Of a stretch of DNA of 64,000 bases, positions 58,201 through 64,000 are shown piece by piece. This DNA comes from Blasia pusilla. Lineage: Eukaryota > Marchantiophyta > Marchantiopsida > Blasiales. Under the pieces are notes generated by a model. It did no database searches, was not told the origin of the DNA, and saw only the letters and a program-made list of their open reading frames with translations. The translations under genes and the position numbers were made by a program. How positions within the stretch are numbered: position 1 is the first letter of the stretch; the number at the start of each line of letters is the position of its first letter. The stretch lies in contig CM114275.1 in the NCBI GenBank assembly GCA_050084515.1, positions 16,802,001 through 16,866,000 of the forward strand, written 5' to 3'.

Positions 58201-59690
58201 TGGAATTAATTTATTGGTTGAGAAGACAAGCAATCCTATTGGCTGAAAGTACCAAAGGTCAAGAGGAAAAGAGTTTGCAAAATGAAAAGACGCTCTCTAA
58301 TAATAATATTAAGATAGATTTGATAAAAATAAAAATAGTTAGTATTTTAAAAATAATTTAAACCACATCGCACGGTTACAATAATCTATAATGTTATGAG
58401 CAATAGGGGTCTAAGGAACAAACAGCTCTCTCTTCGACACCTGCCACTTTTAGTTGTCTATGGTCTTTACACCTGTCCCTCTAATAGCTTAGTTTCACCT
58501 AACTAAACTAGATTAACTAGCTTCTTTCACATACGTTCTAGTTTGCCTTCTTCCATTGTAACATCCCAACGACCATTTTTCCTGCGCCCAAAATTTTCAG
58601 TAGTCACAATAATAGCCATCTTAGTCACAATAATGTCCATCTTGCGAAGTAACCGACCACAATTATGAATAATTATTGATTTTCTTCCATTTTGAAATTA
58701 TTTTGGCACATTAATGAGGTCTCCACAACTTAAGCGGCCGTCCACGAGAACCGGCTCTTGTCTATATACTAAATAGCATCACGCCCATACTATGCATTGG
58801 TGAAAAAATCACTGTGAGGGAAAACCCTTCTGTTTAAACTTGTTGCTCTTGTTAGCTCTATTGTTAAACAATACACATGACAATACAAGAATGCAAAAAA
58901 CATAGGTGTCGACACTTATGCTTTTTTGTTTGAAAAGGGGTTCTCCGAACCTCATCATCCTTTAATATATTGAACAACCCCACAAGTAGAATAAGAAAAA
59001 ATAGTAACATGTTATTATTTTCTCTCGATATATTCATTTTGTGGCTTCCTTTGGGTTTGAGAAGAAATTAAAATCTTTGGGTGATAATGATTGTACGAAG
59101 TAGTGGGATTTAATATGATTGGTGGGAGTTATATTTATGGAAGAGTGAAATGATTTAATAATGTATGTGAGGAGTAGATGAAAATTTAGTAATAATTATT
59201 ATAAGAAGTAATAAAATTTAATTTGATCGATGAAAATTATATTTATGAGAAATAATTTAATAATGATTTTATGTATTTGATGAAAATTATATTTATAAAA
59301 AAATAGTTTAATGATAATTTTATGTATATGAAAATGGAGTAAACCTTGGTAATAATCATTAGAAGAAGCCGTAAGATTTATATTTACATGAGTGAATTAA
59401 AAAAATATCCACTCATTTTCATTTTTTTTCTAATAATTTTTTATAATAATAGAGCGTACACTAATATATATTATTATATGAGACACCTGTCATTTTCAAC
59501 TTTAATTCAGAAGTGATTCTCCCCGTTAATTTCTTTTGAAACCCGAGCCTATGTCTCATGAGCTAATTTTAGTTGAGGAACTCGGCACCGGTAATATAGA
59601 TTGGCCACTAAACGTCCTTCAAAATTACTTTTATCAGAGTGAAATTATTGATGAGGGGGCCGTGCGTCGCACTGTGCCTTGCGGGTCCTA
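55283..59690. other. No gene seen; AT-rich with small hairpins
   Basis: Low-complexity AT-rich DNA, especially 58000-59500. Two clear hairpins occur at 57124-57133/57151-57160 (arm GAGTACACAA) and 57260-57273/57278-57291 (arm CTTCGATCTACTTT). A short ACGC run is at about 57190. The frames at 57042-57439 have no recognisable domain. Confidence 0.5.
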
Positions 59691-59939
59691 ACTAGGCCTT
59701 AACTAGTACTCTTCTCGGTCATGCAGGAGCATTAAAGTTGTTCAACTGGTCCTTCGTTCTGAAGTTGCGATGTGTTACAGGTAGATATGATGCCTCAGCG
59801 TGGCGGTTTACACAATCCTCGGAAGCAGGAGAGAGGAAACGATGATTTCTCCTGGGTAGGAACAGGGCAGGCCGACTACTCCATGCACACACTACAATGT
59901 AGTGCTTTTTATAAGGCATGAGCTTTCCATCTCAAGAGC

Positions 59940-60440
59940 AACAGTGGCTTGATTTCCGGTAGACGCGCAGAGCAAGATCAGACAAGGGATCCGGTCTCCT
60001 CCGGAAGGGTTTGGGGTTCTTGTTTAATCCTGGACACCCGGGGGAGTGCATTGGAGGATTATATAACGGGCAGACGTCGAACGGCTGCCGCAGTGACGAA
60101 GAGAGAAAGGGAGAGGTTTTAGGTGTGAGCTCGAGATTGCAACAGAGAGTTTGAGCGCGAGTGTCTTCCAATCACGGTTGCAAGAATTCCGAAGGCTACT
60201 TCCTCGCCGGTAGACGAGCAGAGCAAGACCAGACACTGGATCCGGTCTCCTCTGGAAGGGTTTGGGGTTCGTGTTTAATTGTGAGCGCCCGGGGGAGTGC
60301 ATTGGAGGATTATATAACGGGCAGATGTCGAACAGCAGCCGCAGTGACGAAGAGAGAAAGGGAGAGGTTTTAGGTGTGAGCTTGAGATTGCGACAGAGAG
60401 CTTGAGCGCGTGGGTCTTCCAATCACGGTTGCAAGAATTC
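59940..60440 (+). promoter_or_regulatory. Tandemly duplicated (251-bp) TATA region upstream of the methyltransferase-like gene
   Basis: 59956-60206 and 60207-60450 are about 90% identical. Each holds TATATAA (60060-60066 and 60311-60317) followed by 'cgggcag' and a purine-rich 'gacgaagagagaaaggga' leader, the layout of a core promoter and 5' UTR. They lie 0.6-0.85 kb upstream of the start codon at 60923. The open frames on the reverse strand here are repeat-derived shadows. Confidence 0.55.
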
Positions 60441-60922
60441 CAAAGACTACTTCCTCGCCCACTGAAATGAGCTAAAAGGCATTAGCTTTCAAGGCTGCGA
60501 CTGGTTCTAAGACGCGGTTGTATGAGTGGCGCGATGTTTGTTGTTTGAGATCGAACTCTGAAACGCCTGCGAAGTAATGAGAGTGATGAGGACGGCGATG
60601 CAAGCAGGCAAATTTAGGGGCTATAGTGCGCGTGGTTAGTTTACAATTAGTTTTGCGTTTTTAGGGGCCAGAGTGCGCGAGGTTATTTTTACGAGGAGCT
60701 GCGTGAAGTTACACAGCGTGAGCAGAGGAGCGGAGAGCCTTCCTCGTCGACGTGCACGTCGTTGTCGAAGTCCTGCGATATGGGTTTTCGTCCACAAGCA
60801 GAAGATGGCAGTGAGGTGTCCGAGCACAAGAGTAATTGTTGTTGGGTTGGTATGGGCCTGAGACAGCGTGCGTGAATTAGGATAGGACAATCGCCAAAAT
60901 AGGAGTGGAGGCTTCTAGCAGT

Positions 60923-62320
60923 ATGGGGACGGATAATCAAAAGGACCATGAGACATTGAAGGGACGGAGATTTCCTCAACATTTTCTGATTTTCTTACTT
61001 GTTGCAATTGTGGGCACGAACATCCTGTTTCTCTATGCCTTCTCCAGCCATTGCAGGCCAGCTTTCGGTCACGAGGGTCTGCAGATTTCCGAAGGTCTCA
61101 TACAGAAGCTGCTCAATGCAAGCCGCGATGAGGTCCTCATGAGTGCCGAGAGGGAGCTCGTGAAGTTGCGAGGTGAGCTGAAGTCATTGCATCAGGGAAC
61201 AGAGCGAATCGTGCAAGACCGCACAAACCAGCTGTATGAGGAGTTGATGGCCAGGCCTCTGTCATGCGCGGACAATGCTGTCGGCACGGAACAAAATGGT
61301 CAGGCGGACTCTGCCAACAATCCCTGGCTGGAGTGGGCGCGAGGCGGAGGCAATCGAGAGTTCAAAAGGTTCGTGGAGACAAGACAGCTGCCTCTGGGGT
61401 GGAGCTCCACCCTTCAGAGGGATACGATGATCTCGCCTGTGGGCCACGGGTGCCCATTGTTGAAGGATGACCTGGAACAATATATGAATTACAAAGTGGG
61501 AGACGAGTGCCCTGACGATGAGAACTTGGCGCAGAAGCTTTTGGTGGGCGGCTGCGAGCCTCTTCCACGCAGAAGATGTTTCGTCCGCATACCGAAGAAT
61601 TATACGGAGCCATATCCACTACCAGAGTCGTTGTGGAAAGCTCCCAGAGACGATAACTCAGTCAGCTGGACGGCTTACTCTTGCAAGAGTTTCGACTGCT
61701 TAAGGAAGAGAGTCAAACAGAAAGTGTTTGCAGATTGCCTCGACTGCTTCGATTTGGATGCGAGGGAGAAAACCAGATGGGTGGCAAGCAGTGGAGATCT
61801 GGACTTCAAAGTTGCAGACGTCGTGAGCTTGAAGAATGGAACCCTCAGGATTGGGCTGGATTTGGGAGGTGGAACTGCCACCTTTGCAGTAAGAATGAAA
61901 GAGGCCGGTGTCACCATCGTAACGACGACGCTAAATCTCAACGGACCCTTCAACAATTTTATTGCCCTTCGGGGTGTCATCCCTATATACATGACGGTCT
62001 CTCAACGGCTTCCCTTCTTTGACAACACCCTGGATATTGTGCATTCCATGCATGTGCTCAGCAACTGGATTCCGTCAGAGACTCTCGAGTTCATCCTGTT
62101 CGACATTGATCGGATTCTTAGGCCTGGGGGCTTGTTTTGGCTGGATCACTTTTTCTGTGTGAAGTCACAGCTTGCGACTTACGTGCCTCTACTCGAGAAG
62201 CTTAACTACACGAAGTTGAGGTGGTACGTTGGAGACAAGGTTGATCGTGGACGAGAGCTGCAGGAAGTTTACATTTCTGCTCTCATGGAGAAGCCAATGA
62301 GGAGGCTTTCCAGTGCATGA
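60923..62320 (+). CDS. Type II membrane SAM-dependent methyltransferase-like protein (At1g29790-like)
   Basis: A single-exon gene of 465 residues starting at ATG 60923 (MGTDNQKDH); an upstream in-frame GTG is not used. A short basic cytosolic tail precedes one membrane helix (about residues 18-40, FLIFLLVAIVGTNILFLYAF), a coiled-coil stem, a Cys-containing region (CEPLPRRRCF, YSCKSFDCLRK), and a C-terminal methyltransferase fold. The AdoMet motif I reads RIGLDLGGGTATFA (about 308-321). SQRLPFFDNTLDIVHSMHVL and DRILRPGGLFWLDHFF follow. This matches the plant-specific family annotated as probable methyltransferase At1g29790 and relatives, thought to sit in the Golgi. The substrate is unknown. 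The frame is intact. Two tandem TATA regions lie upstream. Confidence 0.9.
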   Translation: MGTDNQKDHETLKGRRFPQHFLIFLLVAIVGTNILFLYAFSSHCRPAFGHEGLQISEGLIQKLLNASRDEVLMSAERELVKLRGELKSLHQGTERIVQDRTNQLYEELMARPLSCADNAVGTEQNGQADSANNPWLEWARGGGNREFKRFVETRQLPLGWSSTLQRDTMISPVGHGCPLLKDDLEQYMNYKVGDECPDDENLAQKLLVGGCEPLPRRRCFVRIPKNYTEPYPLPESLWKAPRDDNSVSWTAYSCKSFDCLRKRVKQKVFADCLDCFDLDAREKTRWVASSGDLDFKVADVVSLKNGTLRIGLDLGGGTATFAVRMKEAGVTIVTTTLNLNGPFNNFIALRGVIPIYMTVSQRLPFFDNTLDIVHSMHVLSNWIPSETLEFILFDIDRILRPGGLFWLDHFFCVKSQLATYVPLLEKLNYTKLRWYVGDKVDRGRELQEVYISALMEKPMRRLSSA

Positions 62321-64000
62321 AGAGCTGTAAAGATTTTGTCAATCCCATGATAAATCGTTATATTTGCCCACTCCAAATTGTGGAAGGCAATGCTAGACAT
62401 GCACTTCGTCGTTTGGTTATTACCCCTGCATTTCTAGCCTTCAAATGCTAGTTTGTTTGACTAAGAATTGTGGAGTTTAGGCTTCATCCATAAGTCCAGT
62501 AGCTGTTGTCGTAAGGAGTGACTATACATTCTGGCTTGCACTGGCCAGGTCACCCTAGACTCTAGGTTCTAGATGAAGACGACGTTATGGAAGAAATCTT
62601 ATTGCTCTCTCTGAATAACTCCCATGGCTAAGGCTCATCACAGGAGATTGCAGAGGTAGCCATGATGAGCAAACTTCCTTTCTCCACGTTGTTAGGAACT
62701 TCTTCAGAGCTGGAAACAACAAAGTAAGCTCTCCTCTTCGGAAGTGGCTCCTGCTCACACGAGTGTGTCTCGAATCGGGACTGTAGGTGGTGGTTGTATA
62801 TCATTCTGAAATCCTTGTAATCACACAGAACTGGAATGAATTATCTACCATGCGGTTTATCCTGATTGGCACACGAAATTCCCTTTCCCTAACTTTGGTG
62901 GTAGCTGGTATTGAAATTTGACCTCTACTAATTATAAATATGAGCGACTGTCGGAGAAGGAAAGGCCCTAACCCACTGCGGGAAGGACAGTTTTCCTTTG
63001 GTTTGGCATTTGTTCTTGATTCGTTGAACTTGCCAGATGCCTTCAAGACTACAACATTCTCAGAGACTAATCAATATCAAATGTGCTCTAAATGTGGAGT
63101 GAACTCATGGATTGATAATTCCGGTTTTCCTAGTCCAGGTGATCGTTCACAATCTCTCCTTTTCTCGGAGAGATTCCATAACACTTTCTCTGAATGTCAA
63201 CATGGCGAGAACGCTCCGTCCTGAAAGATTCCCCCGCTCCACGAGTTCTGGTTGGCAACAGAAAGCGTATAAATTCCTCGCTGAGATCAACTCGTGATGC
63301 TGTGCTGTTAAAGATGCAACGATCAATACCCCGTTTCTTGCCATGACTTGCTGCAGACCATGAAGGTTTCTTTCACGAGCCGTCGACGAAGCCTTCAAAG
63401 CTTGAAATTCCCGTCTCCTCGGCATCCGCGCAACTCTGGCCGTGAGAGCTTTGCACGCCTTGCGTATGTACACCTCGAAGCGTAGGATCTGGTGGGATGG
63501 GAAGAAAGATGAGATTCTGATTACAGGTTACTGTGAGATCGCGGTGAACCGTTCTTCGATACATTTGAACGCGTCGTCACCACCAACAATAAAAGACCAC
63601 AGTTATTCTCAATGTCTTGATATATCACGGATTCGGGGCCGACACGCTGTGTATTGATACATTATGGACCGGATGCGGAAAATCCTCCTATCCCGCGCGC
63701 ATGATTTATCCGAGTATGTAGATTGCGGAACGCATTCACACTCTCATGGGTGTACTCGATTCTGCGCATAGGTCGTACAGAATTGCTGCCCTGAAGCACT
63801 GCCATCTCACAATATGCTCTCTTGCATTTTAACGGGGAAGAAGTTTAACGGTCCTCAAGGATCTTCAACAGATGCAAGTATGAGCGATTGTATATCGTCT
63901 CTAGACGGACCAGAAGCAGCTTGATGGTCGCGAATTCCACATCGTATGATCGGAGTGGAAAAGATTTCGTTGGCATCGAACGTGCTATCAATCGTCTTCA
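62321..64000. other. 3' flank; no gene recognised
   Basis: It includes the 3' UTR of the methyltransferase-like gene. Frames at 62940-63224 and 63442-63657 have no family motif and no paralog in the window. The sequence is not of the repeat families above, so it could hold UTR or the edge of a neighbouring gene. Confidence 0.45.

Noticed and set aside
60024-60422. Reverse-strand frame of 132 codons with internal repeats
   Set aside because: It lies in the 251-bp duplication and repeats itself because the DNA does; it shows no domain.
1-64000. tRNA or rRNA genes
   Set aside because: I saw no cloverleaf-type A and B boxes with correct spacing and no conserved rRNA blocks; a tRNAscan run would settle this.

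Overview
The window looks like nuclear DNA of a land plant outside the seed plants, or of a close streptophyte relative. The evidence is a seven-exon TM9/EMP70 gene of plant length with GT-AG introns, an intronless plant-type Golgi methyltransferase gene, and a dense set of plant-type transposons. A bryophyte-like source is my best guess, but no base in the window fixes the species. Only two host genes look intact: a TM9SF/EMP70 protein (9121-13425, +) and a type II membrane SAM-methyltransferase-like protein (60923-62320, +). Almost everything else is transposon debris.

Layout. 1-8.7 kb: gypsy pol with a PHD finger, its LTR, a chromovirus tail with chromodomain, and LTR pieces. 8.7-13.4 kb: TM9SF gene. 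14.8-19.2 kb: reverse-strand gypsy, LINE and LTR remnants. 19.5-35.3 kb: an En/Spm (CACTA)-like element split by a 12.46-kb Mutator-like element (20994-33452). 35.7-54.3 kb: several broken copies of one gypsy family, a second copy of the Mutator-like element's first ORF with its repeat array, and other LTR pieces. 54.39-55.28 kb: a solo LTR with a perfect target-site duplication. 55.3-59.9 kb: AT-rich DNA without genes. 59.9-62.3 kb: a tandemly duplicated TATA region and the methyltransferase-like gene.

The most striking content is two unrelated transposon families that each carry a different DNA-methyltransferase-like domain. (1) The gypsy family encodes protease, a C5-cytosine methyltransferase (motifs I, IV, VI, VIII and X all readable), RT, RNase H and integrase, and ends in a C4HC3 PHD finger. 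(2) The Mutator-like element has a reverse-strand MULE/SWIM transposase and a divergent forward gene that ends in a permuted N4/N6-type DNA methylase domain. Its introns, its shared promoter and its 3' region are filled with about 40 copies of a 27-bp palindrome (arm GCAACCCGTCGG). A diverged second copy (49007-50504) keeps such an array with different spacers. All the transposon genes are broken by stops or frameshifts here, so these are relics, but the architecture is clear.

Intron and exon limits in the transposon genes are inferred from GT/AG sites and reading frames. The TM9SF exon joins all keep phase and rebuild a family-typical protein.
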